From Aspidapion aeneum (taxonomy: Eukaryota; Arthropoda; Insecta; Coleoptera; Brentidae): a stretch of DNA of 64,000 nt. Positions 11,611-23,284 of this stretch are shown piece after piece (the first letter of the stretch is position 1; each line of letters begins with the position of its first letter). Location of the stretch: NCBI GenBank assembly GCA_963576565.1, contig OY755044.1:56348108-56412107 (forward strand). The letters run 5' to 3'. Made by a program: the position numbers and the translations under genes. The notes beneath the pieces are model-generated. The model searched no databases and was not told where the DNA came from. It was given only the letters and a program-made list of their open reading frames with translations.

Positions 11611-12149
11611 TATCAAATTATAGAAACCAAGGACTTTCAAAAATATTAAAGTAAATCCAAAAGTCATCCTTTGGTTAAACAATATCCGAGCCTATTATCA
11701 AAACCAAGTCTTGCGTTTAGGAGCATGTTTGGGGGAATGGTATGAAATACTTCTGTAATTTTATTTCGAAGTTCTTCAAAATTATTGGTCCTATCAGAGG
11801 GGGCTCGTTGAAAAGGCGAAGGGGGCCCAGGCCTCCCACTATTTAAAAACCCCATAATATTCTTTCAAAACTCATAATAGGCTTGTTTGTAAAATGTAAA
11901 TTTTTTTTTAGTTTAGGAGTTATATGGGCCCCCAACTTTTCAAGGGCACGCGTTGCCACTGGGCTCAATCAATCTATCAATCATCACATATTGGGAACGA
12001 GATCGGACGATCTCGCTGGCTATAAGTTTGTCGTTTGCTTATCAATAAATGGTAAATTGGACGAAAAGATCCCTACGTTCCTAGTCGTGTGGTTCAATTT
12101 TCAAACAAATATTTAAAAAGACTAATTATATTAATGCCCATACCAACCC
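11611..12149. other. AT-rich DNA without a gene
   Basis: No recognised feature. Confidence 0.55.
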
Positions 12150-13045
12150 GGCCAACCCCCAAGCTTAAGTATTTTTTAGATATTTTCCACATATTTTATG
12201 ATAATAACACAAAATAAGGTATTAGTAGGTCTAAGACATATTCCTGGAAGCGGTACTGCTATATATAAGAAACTATTTTGTCCTATTGATTTGTTAATTT
12301 TTGGAAGTCTGATTCTATTTCCTTTCACAAATCTTGTCTGAACATTATGTCTGATTTCCGATTCAAGGAGGATGTTTTTGGCCAAGTGTATGATAGATTG
12401 TTTTTAATGTCAACTATTATTTATAAAGTTCTTCTGTTCTATATCTAATGGGAAAATCTGCAAATATACTTTATTATTTGCTTCTGAGCGACTTCTAAAC
12501 AATTTAATATACTTTCGTACTCTCCGCTCGAGTTACAATACCGTAGGTTAACGATGATTGAACTAACCCAAAATATACGGTTCTAAGAATCTCTAAATAC
12601 AATTTTTGTTAGTTATGTTTAAACATATAAAATATTGATCGCAGTTTTTTTGTTAAATTTATTTAAATGCCTGTCCCATTTCAGGTGAAAGTCTATTATT
12701 ATCTAAATAGCATGATTTGTTGTTTGTATCTCCTACAAGCTGCTTCTAGACTCTACGTTTACGATTAAATAATTGGTGCTGGTAACCGTTTGCGATTGTT
12801 AGAAAAAGGTACATAACAGGTTTTCTGTGGGCTGATCGAGAGTAAATTTTTGTCAAACCAAGCTACTTTTTGTTTATGTCGTGTTTTAAATTATTTTTAA
12901 CCTCTTCCCAGGCATTACCCTCCATAAAAAGAACCGTGTCGCCTGCCAAAGCTATGATCTGTCCTTTAAGCATTAAGTTTAAGAGCTTATCGATATAGAC
13001 AATAAACAAAATTGGAGAAATTATCGTTTCTTAAGGGACTCAATA
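12150..13045 (-). pseudogene. LINE reverse transcriptase relic (Jockey/CR1-like), C-terminal half
   Basis: Minus-strand fragments match the palm and thumb of a non-LTR reverse transcriptase. Near 13000 the segment SPILFIVYIDKLL aligns with the family's GPILFLIYIN. IALAGDTVLF stands where the catalytic FADDT is expected, so the first Asp of the pair is replaced by Gly. FMEGNAWEEV and WFDKNLLSI follow. After several frameshifts come IIKYICRFPI and RFVKGNRIRLPKI (12176-12385), which resemble the C-terminal end of such proteins. It resembles the LINE at 24.3-26.6 kb in motif order but is far more decayed. Confidence 0.75.
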
Positions 13046-13360
13046 AATGACTTTTTGTTCTGAACTATATGTTATCTGTTCTCTCGATATATTTTCCTGC
13101 TTAAAGCACAAACGCTGCACCGACTCCTTCCGCTGCCTAGAGTTAAATAACTTGATTTCAAAATGCAATACACCTGTTCAAAAATTAATTTTACCCCGTT
13201 TTCCGTTTATTAAAAAAAAGGAGTGTTACAACTTGTCCGGTGTTACAACGGACCTCTGTCTCCCCTAAGATTTTATTAACACCTCCTTTATTTACACACG
13301 AGCCATAACATTGTTTTTTTTTACAAATTTAGCTTGTTTTTCTGTTACAATATTACTCGT
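13046..13360. other. Gene-free flank of the BEL element
   Basis: Ends in CTCGT (13356-13360), the left copy of the BEL target-site duplication. Confidence 0.6.
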
Positions 13361-14119
13361 TGGTCGGTCGAGATGTCTTTCGCATGAAAAAGTCAACAAA
13401 CCAACCGAACTGTAGCAATAGGGATCTCCAGTCCAATAGTTCCCACTCTTAGGTTACACTTTTGTGTTCTTAGTTAGGAATAGTAGCATAGGGAATAAGT
13501 AAAAAATGTAAAGAAACGCAGCTCAAAAACACTTTGACTTACCCTTGGATGAAAGGAACTTGGTACATGGACAACTGCACAGTCGAATCCAAATAATTCC
13601 AATCAAAGTAGTAGCAGTAGCACATCAAAGCAATCCATAAAATGTTTATACACGACCGTGGTCTTAAAAAACACGCATGTGATTTCACTTGGCGATCAAT
13701 ATATATCACTGGTATGGAGAGTACCCCAAATATTCGCATGAGATCCGTATAGCAAGACGGACTTTGGAGCACTGCTGTATGCAGCAATATAGCAGTAAAG
13801 GATGTGTAGAATTAGGGAAAACTTAAATTAAAAAAGGATGGAAAATGGATATACTCAAGGTAGAAAAAAAAGCAAAAATAATAAAGTAAAGTCAATGCAT
13901 TCTTGAGCATATAATTCACCGCGCAAATTCAAATTTTTACCCTTTTTGTAGGCAAGGCATATCTTAGTAACTAAATTAGTTTAAACCAAGAAATAAAAGT
14001 AACTTTAAGTATAAAGTTTTAGCATAACTCTAGCAAAAAAAAAAGAAAATAAAAAGCATTCTAATTTAGATAAATGTCTCTAAATTTTATATCTTAAAAC
14101 TAAACGCCGGGACGAAGCA
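13361..14119 (-). repeat. BEL/Pao 3' LTR
   Basis: 759 bp. It begins TGCTTCGTCCC and ends ACCGACCA on the minus strand. It carries an extra 6 bp (AGCAGT-type repeat near 13610) relative to the 5' LTR. Confidence 0.96.
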
Positions 14120-14133
14120 TTCCGGCCCCCCTG
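14120..14133 (-). other. Polypurine tract of the BEL/Pao element
   Basis: On the minus strand the purine-rich AGGGGGGCCGGAA directly precedes the TG of the 3' LTR, the expected place for the plus-strand primer of reverse transcription. Confidence 0.8.
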
Positions 14134-14162
14134 AAAATACCCAGGGTATGGTATTTTCTGAA

Positions 14163-15533
14163 CTAAGCATTAGGGAGAGGGCACAATTTCACCAAAAGCC
14201 TCTTGAATAAACCTTTGGAGGTTTTAACTGTAGCAACTCTTACTACATTATCAGTACCAGGGTGCAATCCTACTACTCGTCCCAATACCCAATTTAAGGG
14301 AGTGGTTTGATCATCTTTGATCAAAACCATCGTATCAATCGCAATGGGATCAATTTTGTCTTGATTCACTTTAGCGTGCTGTTGCAATGTATGTAAGTAA
14401 TCTCTGTGCCATCTACGCCAAAAATCGCGATGCAGTTTTTGCAGCAACTGCCACCGAGAAAGCCTATTTAAAGGCACTTGGTCAAAATCGAGGTCTGGAA
14501 CAGTCGTAAGTGGTTCCAGGCTAAGGAAATGACCGGGCGTCAGTGCAGTCAAATCATTTGGATCTGTGCTGACTGGACACAAAGGCCTAGAGTTGAGGAT
14601 AGCTTCTACTTGCGTAACCACAGTATAAAGCTCCTCAAAAGTAAGCACCTGTTCTCCAATTACTCGTAGTAAATGAGACTTTGCACTTTTGATGTTACTT
14701 TCCCACAAACCGCCCATGTGGGGTGCGGATGGAGGGTTGAAGTGCCAACGAATTGATTCGCGATTAGCAACTTCAGCAAACATCTCGTTAAGCATTTTAG
14801 CAGAAAGCGTAAAATTCGACGCGTTATCCGAGTAGACTACTTCTACGCGTCCTCTTCTGGCCATAAAACGTCGGAACGCTGCCATAAAAGCGTCTGCTGA
14901 TAAGTCTGACACAATTTCTAAGTGTACCGCCTTCGTACAACCGCAAATAAATAGAACGACATAAGCCTTAAGTCGTTTTGCACCGCGCATGCGGCTCATT
15001 GTAATAGCAAAACTTCCCGTAAGATCAACGCCAACGTGTTGAAAAGCTTTTGCTTGAGAAACGCGAAATTTTGGCAAATTACCAACAGGGGGTTGATAAT
15101 TACTGGGGCGCGTGCGCCAGCATGTAGAACAACGCGAAATTATTTTTCTTATATGCCTTTTAGCTGCAAAAATCCAATAATTTTGAAAAAGTAAAAATAA
15201 AGTCGTGTTTATGCCAGTATGCATATGTTTCTCGTGAGTATGCGCAATCAATAACTTTGTAAATTGAGAATCACCGGGTAAAAGTATAGGAAATTTTTTG
15301 TCATAATCTAATTCCGAATTGCATAATCTTCCGCCAATGCGTAAAATATTATTTTGATCCAAAAACGGATTTAATTTTCTAAAAACCTTTGGCAACGGTT
15401 TATTATCGACAAGTAAAGAAATCTCGTTTTGAAAATATTTATTTTGCACGTGTTTTATAAGCACAAATATAGCATTTTGTAACTCATATTGTATTAACCA
15501 CGTAGAATTAATAATAATTTTCTCATTATTAAA
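14163..15533 (-). CDS. BEL/Pao Pol C-terminal part: integrase
   Basis: It shares the reading frame with the upstream Pol region and is separated from it only by one TAA at 15534-15536. From the amino end there is a zinc-binding H..H..C..C region (HEKHMHTG ... RCSTCWRTR), then the retroviral-type integrase core. The catalytic acidic residues lie in HVGVDLTGS, VVYSDNASNF and GGLWESNIKSAK. The C-terminal BEL-specific domain (DUF5641 type) follows, with PLNRLSRWQLLQ, FWRRWHRDYL and NWVLGRVVGLHPG. The first internal Met is at 15464, but the coding homology runs back to the stop. It joins element cDNA into host DNA. All three core acidic residues are intact; only the stop keeps it from being made as part of Pol. 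Confidence 0.93.
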   Translation of the reverse strand, partial: FNNEKIIINSTWLIQYELQNAIFVLIKHVQNKYFQNEISLLVDNKPLPKVFRKLNPFLDQNNILRIGGRLCNSELDYDKKFPILLPGDSQFTKLLIAHTHEKHMHTGINTTLFLLFQNYWIFAAKRHIRKIISRCSTCWRTRPSNYQPPVGNLPKFRVSQAKAFQHVGVDLTGSFAITMSRMRGAKRLKAYVVLFICGCTKAVHLEIVSDLSADAFMAAFRRFMARRGRVEVVYSDNASNFTLSAKMLNEMFAEVANRESIRWHFNPPSAPHMGGLWESNIKSAKSHLLRVIGEQVLTFEELYTVVTQVEAILNSRPLCPVSTDPNDLTALTPGHFLSLEPLTTVPDLDFDQVPLNRLSRWQLLQKLHRDFWRRWHRDYLHTLQQHAKVNQDKIDPIAIDTMVLIKDDQTTPLNWVLGRVVGLHPGTDNVVRVATVKTSKGLFKRLLVKLCPLPNA

Positions 15534-18500
15534 TTAACGCGCGCGAAGATTGTGAATAAAACGTAGTATAAAAGCAACAAGTCTAATTAAACGCAAAAAA
15601 TTTGAAAATTTATTAAGCAGACAATCCAAAAAATTTGGTTCAATTGTTGCAGCAAACACCAATTTTCGCTCCTCTTCGAGAGCTTCTTTGGGTGTAGTAA
15701 TATTATTTTTAGTAAAATCCCATGTCTCTTGTGGCTTACAAAGGAACTCGGGTCCTTGCCACCAAAGGGAACAATTAATTAAATCTGCAGGCAATAGACC
15801 ACGTGACCCGGGGTCCGCGGCGTTTAATTCAGAAGGAACATGGTTCCAATCGCAAGGCTGAATTTTTTCTTGTATGTATGTGACTCGGTTGGATACAAAA
15901 GTGCGCCACGCATGTGGTGATCCTTTGATCCAAGAGAGCGCTACCATACTATCCGTAAAAGCAATAGTATTTTGAAAAGCAATTTTATTAGCAAAAGTAT
16001 TTTGAATAAATTGAATGAGTTTAGCTAGCCAAACTGCCGCACAGAGCTCCAAACGGGGAATACTGATTCTTTTTATGGGAGCGACTTTCGATTTTGCGCA
16101 CACAAAATACGTTTTAATATCTCCGTTTTGATAAACAATACGAAAATAAACCGTCGCACACATACCGCGCTCGGATGCATCGCTAAATCCAACAATTTGA
16201 CAAAATTGAAAATTAGAGAGATCAATCATTCTTGGGATATAAAAATCAGAAAATAATTTGAGTTCTTCTTCGAATTTTTTCCACTTGGAAATTATTTCCG
16301 GGGGTGCTAACTGATCCCAATCTAACTTTATAAACCATAAGTACTGGATTAAATTTTTTGCAAAAAACGTAACCGGTGTAAGAAAACCTAAAGGGTCAAA
16401 GCATTTCGCAAGGGTACTAAGCAAATAACGCTTAGTGCAAATTTTTGTATTATAATTAAAAGAATAAAAAAAGTTATCACTTTGAGGGTTCCACCTCAAG
16501 CCTAAAATTTTTAGAGAGTTTGCATCCTCTCGATCCAAAGAAAAGTCTTTGGTTTGTATGTGGGTTGCAGGCAAGTCTGCAAGCAATTTGGGTTCGTTTG
16601 ACGCCCATTTTTTCAGTTCAAATCCACCTCGCCCTAATAACTCAATTAATTGATTTTTCATAAGCATGATTTGATCAAAATCATTGCAACTTACTACGCA
16701 GTCGTCTATATAGACGCTGTCCTTTAAAATCGCAGAAGCCAACGGTAAATCTTGATAATCATCGGCTAATTTAAGCAAGGTTCGAATTGCTAAATATGGA
16801 GAACAGTTTACCCCGAAAGTCAAAGTTTTTAATTCGTAATCTTGCACCGATTCTTCAGAATTAAAACGCCATAATATTCGTTGGTATTTGTGTTGATTTT
16901 CCTCCACATTTATCATTCTGTACATTTTAGAAATATCGCTAACAAAACAATATTTATGTAGCCGAAAATTAAGCAAAATTTTAACTAAATCTCCTTGTAA
17001 TTTAGGACCCGTGTGAAGGGCTTGATTTAGGCTAGACTTATTTAAAGAATGACTCGATGCGTCAAAGACAGGACGAACAGGCGTGCTACTCGAGCTTTCT
17101 TTTATAACCGCATGGTGAGCAATATAAAAATATTCATGAATTTCTGAGTTATTAGGGGGTGAAACTGCACGCATGTGACCCATATCCAAGTATTCTTGCA
17201 TTACTTGTGAGTAAGAAGTAAATAATTTTTTATCATTTAGCAAACGTTTTTCAAGCGAGTACAACCGACGCAAAGCAAGGGTTCGGGTATCGCCGAAATC
17301 AACGGGATTGATTTTAAAAGGCAACGAAACGGTGTATCTACCGTCCACATCGCGTATAGTAGTTTTTTCAAAATATTTTTCGCAAAAAATATCTGAAGGT
17401 GAATTTTTCTCCACCGTAGGAACCTCTTCCAACTCCCAGAATTTTTGCAAAGTATTATTTAAATCAGGAGTGGAAATAGTTGCCATAAAAGTAGAAATAT
17501 TTTTTGATGCAAAAGCAGCATTTTGCAAAGGCATTTTTCCGAGCAAAGTCCATTCGAAGACTGTATTAATACAAGAGGGGGTGTCTGGACCGAAATAAAG
17601 TCTACCTTCTTCTAAAAGTGATCCATAAAGGTCCGCGCCAATAAGAAGCTGAATTCCAGCTTGATTATACCAACTGGGATCAGCTAATTTTAGACCAGTT
17701 AAGTAGTGCAAAGAATTTTGGTTAAAAGATACACTTGGCATTTTATCGCAAACTTGGTCTATTAATACAGGTTCTAGACTAAAAATTTTCGATTTATTAT
17801 CGATAGCAGCAATTTTACAATGCACCGCATGGCGCGCAGTAGTAGACATATCTCCTAAACCGTTTACATTAAGCGAAATGTTGGATTTAGGAAGTCCGAG
17901 TGCATCGCGTATAGTAGTTTTTTCAAAATATTTTTCGCAAAAAATATCTGAAGGTGAATTTTTCTCCACCGTAGGAACCTCTTCCAACTCCCAGAATTTT
18001 TGCAAAGTATTATTTAAATCAGGAGTGGAAATAGTTGCCATAGAAGTAGAAATATTTTTTGATGCAAAAGCAGCATTTTGCAAAGGCATTTTTCCGAGCA
18101 AAGTCCATCCGAAGACTGTATTAATACAAGAGGGGGTGTCTGGACCGAAATAAAGTCTACCTTCTTCTAAAAGTGATCCATAAAGGTCCGCGCCAATAAG
18201 AAGCTGAATTCCAGCTTGATTATACCAACTGGGATCAGCTAATTTTAGACCAGTTAAGTAGTGCAAAGAATTTTGGTTAAAAGATACACTTGGCATTTTA
18301 TCGCAAACTTGGTCTATTAATACAGGTTCTAGACTAAAAATTTTCGATTTATTATCGATAGCAGCAATTTTACAATGCACCGCATGGCGCGCAGTAGTAG
18401 ACATATCTCCTAAACCGTTTACATTAAGGGAAATGTTGGATTTAGGAAGTCCGAGTGCATTCGCACATTTTTTCGTTATAAAGGAGCACATGGCGCCATT

Positions 18501-19545
18501 ATCCAAGATGGCGCGTATTTCGTGCCAATTTCCGTATGCATCACGGATGCGCAGCAAAGCAGTGCAAAGCAACGTGTCATAGTCGCCAAGCACAGTACCC
18601 GCGTGAATAGATTTATTTTCAGTAATCTGATTTTCTACGGGGTTAGTTTGTGATCCACTAGACGTCACAGAAGAAGAAGCAATCACCGAAGCCGGGGAGT
18701 TATTTTTTAGGCATAAAAGACTGTGGTGATTTAAAAAACAAAATCTACATCTTTTTTGTGAAGTGCACGAGTTTACTTGATGAAAACTAGCCATGCAGTT
18801 GGTGCATCCCTTATTATTTCTAATAAAATCAATGCGTTCTTGAATTGGTTTCGTTAAAAAAGATTCACAGCTAAAAATCAGATGTGTATTTTTTGCTTTG
18901 CAGTAGAAACACGTGTTTTGTTTGGAATTTGGAATTTTTTGTGACTGTCTGTTCGCAAGTAAAACTGTTTTATTTCGTGGATTACGGGGGGATCTCGAGA
19001 AGTTCCCTGGTCGTGAGTTTTGAACAATATCTTGTTTCATAGACAAAGATAAAGATTCAAGAGTCGTGCAATGTTGCTCTAAAAATTTGTAAATATCTTC
19101 GTATTTTGGCATTAACTTAGAAGCGTGATTTTGTTCAAATAACTTACGCGTTTCCGGATCTAATCGATCCAAAAGCATGTTCGCAGTAGTAAAGCACCAA
19201 CTATGGGTCGCATATCCCATATTTTTTAAGCAATCAAGGTTTTCCTTGAACGTATCTAGCATTTTTCGCAATTCTAAAACGTCATCATTGGATAGCCGAG
19301 GTGAGTTTTCGATAGATTTCCAGTAAGAAACCGCACGCAAGCGCTTATTGTCATATCTGGAAATCAGCGTATCGTAGCAAAGTAAATAATTATTTCCTTC
19401 AAGAGGTATATTTTTAATTAAATTTAAAGCAGGGCCTCTTAAAATCGTACGTAAATATTTAAACTTCTCAATGTCCGAGCTCTTACGCGTATGTACAACC
19501 GCATTGTAAATCTCAATAAAGCTTGGAAACTCCTCAACATCGCCC
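15534..19545 (-). CDS. BEL/Pao Gag C-terminal part, protease, reverse transcriptase and RNase H
   Basis: Open from a frameshift at about 19545 to the TAA at 15534; the first Met in frame is at 19340. In order: gag capsid-like region; three Cys/His clusters including CTNCMASFHQVNSC (a regular CX2CX4HX4C knuckle); an aspartic protease (DUF1758 type) with ILDNGAMCSFI near 18490-18510; a 555-bp tandem duplication (17348-18457); peptidase A17/RT region with FVSDISKMYRM; the RT catalytic YIDD at 16701-16712; and RNase H-like segments VGFSDASERG, AFTDSMVALSW and ELNAADPGSRG. The protease motif is DNGA where most families have DSGA or DTGA. The element's polyprotein would normally include the integrase that follows after the in-frame stop. 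Confidence 0.94.
17348..18457 (-). repeat. In-frame 555-bp tandem duplication inside Pol
   Basis: Units 17348-17902 and 17903-18457 are almost identical, with only a few substitutions, and meet at a CAT microhomology. 555 bp is 185 codons, so the frame is kept. The repeated protein runs from ALGLPKSNISLNVNGLG to EKTTIRD, i.e. the protease C-terminal side and the linker before RT. The DNGA active site lies outside, so it is present once. Confidence 0.96.
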
Positions 19546-19954
19546 GAAAAGGAGGGACATTTAACTTGGGAAGAGAAAATTCTGGTTCCGGAAAAATAAT
19601 TGTTTGATTATTTACTTCATTGTGGCTTCGATTTATTTCTTCAGCCTCCACCTCAAATAAATCATAGTGCAAAGCCTCAACCTCTACGCATCTATCCAAA
19701 AAATCTTTTTGTATTTTATTCTGAGCTTCCAGAGCTTCAGAATCGTCTGAAATCAAGATCAGTAAAGCATTATGATGCTTTTCAAAGCTCTTACAACAAG
19801 AAGAAAGTTTTTTAAAGTTAACTTTAAACCTTGTGTGAGCAGCTGGATTTGTTTTCGCCTGATTGGCATAGTGTTCAAGCACACTCAACTGATTGATTGC
19901 AGTTTGACGCAAGGCCTTAGCCGAGCTTACCTTTTTTTCGGTATCGTTTACCAT
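19439..19954 (-). CDS. BEL/Pao Gag N-terminal part
   Basis: Starts at ATG 19954 with MVNDTEKKVSSAKALRQTAI, a helical, charged amino end typical of BEL/Pao Gag (DUF1759 region). The homology in this frame runs to LPKLNVPPF; after that the expected gag sequence (SGDVEEFPSFIEIYNAVV) continues in the next frame. A T-run at about 19545 appears one base short, which would explain the shift. Downstream residues in this frame to 19439 are therefore out-of-frame sequence. Gag would assemble the particle that packages element RNA. Confidence 0.9.
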   Translation of the reverse strand: MVNDTEKKVSSAKALRQTAINQLSVLEHYANQAKTNPAAHTRFKVNFKKLSSCCKSFEKHHNALLILISDDSEALEAQNKIQKDFLDRCVEVEALHYDLFEVEAEEINRSHNEVNNQTIIFPEPEFSLPKLNVPPFRAMLRSFQALLRFTMRLYIRVRARTLRSLNIYVRF

Positions 19955-20436
19955 TTTAAAAGGTTAAAGTGCAAAGGGAAGCAAATTTAAAAAATATATC
20001 GTAGTTCTTTTCAAATTCCCACGTAAACCAAGATTCAAAGCAATATTAAAAGGCCAGCGGCTTTTAGCAAATATTGAGTAAAGAACAGCAAGTTTTTAGC
20101 AAAAAGTATAAATGCTAATAAATATGCACAAAAAATTTAGCAACTGATAAGAGTTTCTGAATTTGTGTAGGTACGCAAGGAAACGCAAGCCTTACATACA
20201 TCGACAGCGCAATAAATTTTAATTTTGAAAAAAAATAAATTTTTCAAAATTTGTATGCAATTTGTATATTGCACAAATAAAAAATGCAGTGCAAGTTGGT
20301 ACGTGTAACGTACAATAGACACACCGTAGATAAAATGTAAAACCTAAGATATGCCTTGTCTCAAAAAGACGCAAAGTAAAGTCCTAACTTCAAACACAAT
20401 TATGCAACTCTGAGAGCACCTATTACGCAGAACGGG

Positions 20437-20456
20437 AAATCCGGCTCGAAGGACCA
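20437..20456 (-). other. Primer-binding site, tRNA-Tyr type
   Basis: Six bases inside the 5' LTR boundary (which is at 20462) the plus strand reads AAATCCGGCTCGAAGGACCA. This equals the 3' end of insect tRNA-Tyr including CCA as I remember that tRNA, so the minus strand would pair with the tRNA to prime cDNA synthesis. Confidence 0.88.
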
Positions 20457-20461
20457 AAAAA

Positions 20462-21213
20462 TGGTCGGTCGAGACGTCTTTCGCATGAAAAAGTCAACAA
20501 ACCAACCGAACTGTAGCAATAGGGATCTCCAGTCCAATAGTTCCCACTCTTAGGTTACACTTTTGTGTTCTTAGTTAGGAATAGTAGCATAGGGAATAAG
20601 TAAAAAATGTAAAGAAACGCAGCTCAAAAACACTTTGACTTACCCTTGGATGAAAGGAACTTGGTACATGGACAACTGCACAGTCGAATCCAAATAATTC
20701 CAATCAAAGCAGTAGCACATCAAAGCAATCCATAAAATGTTTATACACGACCGTGGTCTTAAAAAACACGCATGTGATTTCACTTGGCGATCAATATATA
20801 TCACTGGTATGGAGAGTACCCCAAATATTCGCATGAGATCCGTATAGCAAGACGGACTTTGGAGCACTGCTGTATGCAGCAATATAGCAGTAAAGGATGT
20901 GTAGAATTAGGGAAAACTTAAATTAAAAAAGGATGGAAAATGGATAGACTCAAGGTAGAAAAAAAAGCAAAAATAATAAAGTAAAGTCAATGCATTCTTG
21001 AGCATATAATTCACCGCGCAAATTCAAATTTTTACCCTTTTTGTAGGCAAGGCATATCTTAGTAACTAAATTAGTTTAAACCAAGAAATAAAAGTAACTT
21101 TAAGTATAAAGTTTTAGCATAACTCTAGCAAAAAAAAAGAAAATAAAAAGCATTCTAATTTAGATAAATGTCTCTAAATTTTATATCTTAAAACTAAACG
21201 CCGGGACGAAGCA
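20462..21213 (-). repeat. BEL/Pao 5' LTR
   Basis: 752 bp, TG...CA on the minus strand, nearly identical to the 3' LTR. It should hold the element promoter; I could not place a TATA box with confidence. Confidence 0.96.
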
Positions 21214-21934
21214 CTCGTGTAATTTAGCTTTTGGTCTTGGAAAAAAAGCCTTTTACATTACATTATCAAAATGCCATATTTCCTCACATAGAGTGCTAAA
21301 TAGCCAAAACAACAAATTTAATAGATTTCGCATTCAAATGATATAACATCTACATGTACATAGATCGCCATTTTGCCCTCGAAACTCGTCGTATAAAAGC
21401 ATTTGGGCCATTTCTACTATGTTCCTATGACGTAGCTCGCTGACAAATGTGTCAAACCAAATACGAAGGTTTAGTGAAATAAAGAATCCGATAATGTCCT
21501 ATTTTAAATTAAAAAGGGTGGAAAGTAAGTAACTCTAAAATTAAGTCAATATCTATAAAGATGCATAAACCAAATGAAGTATTTGTGTCTTATAGCCACA
21601 CACAAAGTAGCACTTTCAAAAGGGTTACTTTTATATTTAGTGTGAATTCACTTGTACCAACAATTAAGAAGGCCACTAACGAATGTGGGTTGCCAAATTT
21701 ATTTTAGTAGAAATTGCTTTGGCTGAATGACCAAATGGCAGTTTAATGACGTTATTGACAGTCACACTGCTTGGCTTGCGTCACCTATTGTTTTTTTTTT
21801 AATTTGTATATTGAAAGTTTAATTTTTTTTAAATTTATTTTGCAAATATGTTTTTATAACTAAAACACTATAGTGAATTATTACTATTTTATTATTATAC
21901 TTTATTTATACAATAAAAACCTATTAAATATCAG

Positions 21935-22032
<98 letters not shown>

Positions 22033-22192
22033 TCTAGCATATAAAGTGATTCCTTGTACAGGGTAATTTTTTATAATATCAGAATCCCTGTCACTCGGTT
22101 ATTATATTGGGAGGTGAAAGTTCAAACAAAGACTGGTCAATTTGGTAAATTATGGCATGGTTTTTTTTGCTAGTGACATATTATGTATATAG
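21214..22192. other. Gene-free spacer with an (AT)n microsatellite
   Basis: Starts with the right BEL target duplication CTCGT. A long AT-dinucleotide tract occupies about 21936-22030 with two small interruptions (TTTATATATTTAT). ATATAG at 22187-22192 is the left target duplication of the next element. No gene is seen. Confidence 0.7.
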
Positions 22193-23284
22193 CACGGATC
22201 ACCTAACAAACAGATAAATAAGCCGGCTGGCCGTCTTTGATCTCGGAGAATTCAACGATGGCTGAGCATTGGGAATCAAACTCAGAGCCGGACTAAAATA
22301 AATTTATCATAAAATATGAATGTTTCAGATTGTTGATGCGAAAAAATATTTTTACTGCCAGAAACAATAAAAACATTAAAATAGTTTTGTTCTGCTAAAA
22401 ATGGGAACTAAAATGAATTTTAGAGTCTCGGCCGCGTAAAAATATTGTATCTTGTCCTCTGTACGGGACTATGGAAATAATGTGTTCTATTGAATGAGAG
22501 AGCACAAAAAGAGGTCTTCGTCTTCGTTCAGAATACGTTAGCATCTTGTCGTTTCCAGCATACAGCCAAACACAAAAAGAAAAAAATTGATTGCTTTTTT
22601 TGTTGTATTGGGATAACATTTATTAAGTTTCAAGAGGAGTAAAATTGTGAATTTTAAATATAAGAAGTTTGACATTGTAGAGTATTTTTTTAATTTACTG
22701 GAATCAGATATTATTTATTAGTTTTTTCGAAAAATTGAAAGTTTCAGGAGATACAGCATGACCAAATAATCTTTACAATTAGCACAAAATTGCTTCACGG
22801 TAAATTAATATTTAAAAATTTAGTAAAATCCAATATTTAAAAAAAAATTGTTGTTTTATATGTATTCTTAAAAGTGTAAATCATAACCAAAAATTATAAC
22901 AAATTTGTGTCAAAAACTCTTGACCAAATGTTATATAATAGTGTATTATACAGGGTTCAATTTAAATGATACATGAAACTTTAAGGGGTTTTGGAAATGG
23001 TCAAAACAAAGATTTTTTTCGCATTACATTTAGGGCTCTTTGTTTTTACAGGGTGTTAAAGTTAGCATTTTTTTTTCGATTTATTGTTTGTTTCTTAAAA
23101 ATTATAACAGACCATTAAAATTTTGTGGAATTATGCATTACCAAAACGGTAATAATTAAGTTTCAAAATTATTCAAAAATATCTAAAAATATTGAAACTT
23201 ATTACCCAAAAATCTGTTTTAAAAATGTTAATAAATTTACTGCTAAAATGATTATTTTCTCTTTTTATTAAGGGCCCTTTAGAT

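Larger units (their letters stand above)
13361..21213 (-). mobile_element. BEL/Pao LTR retrotransposon, nearly complete
   Basis: The 7.85-kb element lies on the minus strand, bounded by TG...CA LTRs and a perfect 5-bp target duplication CTCGT (13356-13360 and 21214-21218). It has all structural parts: 5' LTR (20462-21213), tRNA-Tyr primer site, gag-pol, polypurine tract, 3' LTR (13361-14119). By eye the LTRs differ by two substitutions, a 6-bp indel and a 1-bp indel, so insertion is recent. The domain order gag, protease, RT, RNase H, integrase is the BEL/Pao order. Three defects (frameshift, stop, internal duplication) probably stop it from making a full polyprotein. Confidence 0.96.

Noticed and set aside
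13539..13787. Similar ~80-codon minus-strand frames in both BEL LTRs (also 20640-20882)
   Set aside because: They are inside the LTRs, so their similarity is that of the LTRs; no known LTR-encoded protein matches.
17308..18153. Plus-strand frames of 91-96 codons at the duplicated Pol region
   Set aside because: They are antisense shadows of BEL Pol and are similar to each other only because of the 555-bp duplication.
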